Assembly (NCBI GenBank): GCA_046262355.1
Contig: JBHEMX010000092.1
Location: 3,780-67,779, forward strand
DNA from: DATADD01 sp046262355
GTDB taxonomy: Bacteria; Actinomycetota; CADDZG01; WHSQ01
Direction: 5' to 3'
DNA length: 64,000 bases
Shown here: one piece after another, positions 63,969-64,000 of the stretch
Layout: each line of letters opens with the position of its first letter
Numbering within the stretch: the first letter of the stretch is position 1
Notes under the pieces: generated by a model
What the model was told of the DNA's origin: nothing
The model's database searches: none
The model's input: the letters and a program-made list of their open reading frames with translations, nothing else
Translations under genes and position numbers: made by a program

Positions 63969-64000
63969 ATGGCCGGTTCCAAAATGGACCTTTCCACCTG
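63969..64000 (+). CDS. Start of a divergent gene (truncated by window end)
   Basis: An ATG at 63969 is preceded by GAGGAGGAAGACG, a strong ribosome-binding site, and stays open to the last base (MAGSKMDLST...). It is transcribed away from the FCD regulator, so could belong to the same system. No product can be inferred from ten residues. Confidence 0.4.
   Translation, partial: MAGSKMDLST

Overview
The window is high-GC DNA with many GTG, TTG and even CTG starts and tightly overlapping genes. It most likely comes from an actinobacterium (Actinomycetota), probably a deep-branching uncultured lineage. Support: an F420-type LLM oxidoreductase, zinc-ribbon S14 (RpsZ) and zinc-type S4, tailed L17, L22 and S3, an acidic NusG extension, and promoters whose -10 box sits 6 nt before a start codon (leaderless mRNA). 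The lineage is inferred; no rRNA or tRNA gene was found.

1-9.4 kb is a mixed flank. It holds a partial membrane protein, a nucleoside hydrolase, a ferritin-like protein overlapping a ribokinase, an S9 peptidase, a GNAT acetyltransferase, a secreted Ig-like protein, a small cysteine-containing protein and a haem-binding c-type protein broken by one extra base.

9.4-44.1 kb is one continuous same-strand transcription/translation superoperon: secE-nusG-rplKA-rplJL-rpoBC-rpsLG-fusA-tuf-S10-spc-secY-adk-map-infA-rpmJ-rpsMKD-rpoA-rplQ-truA-rplM-rpsI. Visible controls are an attenuator before rplJ, two sigma70-type promoters before rpoB, a promoter nested in the rpoC terminator before rpsL, and a promoter at the end of truA driving rplM-rpsI. 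rplQ appears frameshifted in its tail.

44.1-64 kb is accessory. After a TrxR-like ferredoxin-NADP reductase come a GntR/FCD regulator, two half-size TauE/SafE genes, and a plus-strand operon: NitT/TauT-type ABC importer, gamma-glutamyltransferase-like enzyme, homoserine-dehydrogenase-like enzyme, two-subunit ThDP 2-oxoacid decarboxylase of the sulfopyruvate/phosphonopyruvate type, M24 hydrolase and ornithine-cyclodeaminase family enzyme. It converges on a minus-strand operon: FCD regulator, tautomerase-glyoxalase fusion, M24 peptidase, enolase-superfamily enzyme, opine-dehydrogenase family enzyme, dipicolinate-synthase-A-like enzyme, half-size EamA transporter, LLM oxidoreductase and M20 amidohydrolase. 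This reads as a catabolic island for an N-substituted amino acid, opine or amidated amine, possibly a sulfonate. The substrate is not provable here.

A ~160-bp palindromic, MITE-like element with CTAG at its ends occurs three times: between rplC and rplD, at the 5' end of the enolase-superfamily gene (which it seems to have given a new start codon), and directly after the stop codon of the second FCD regulator.
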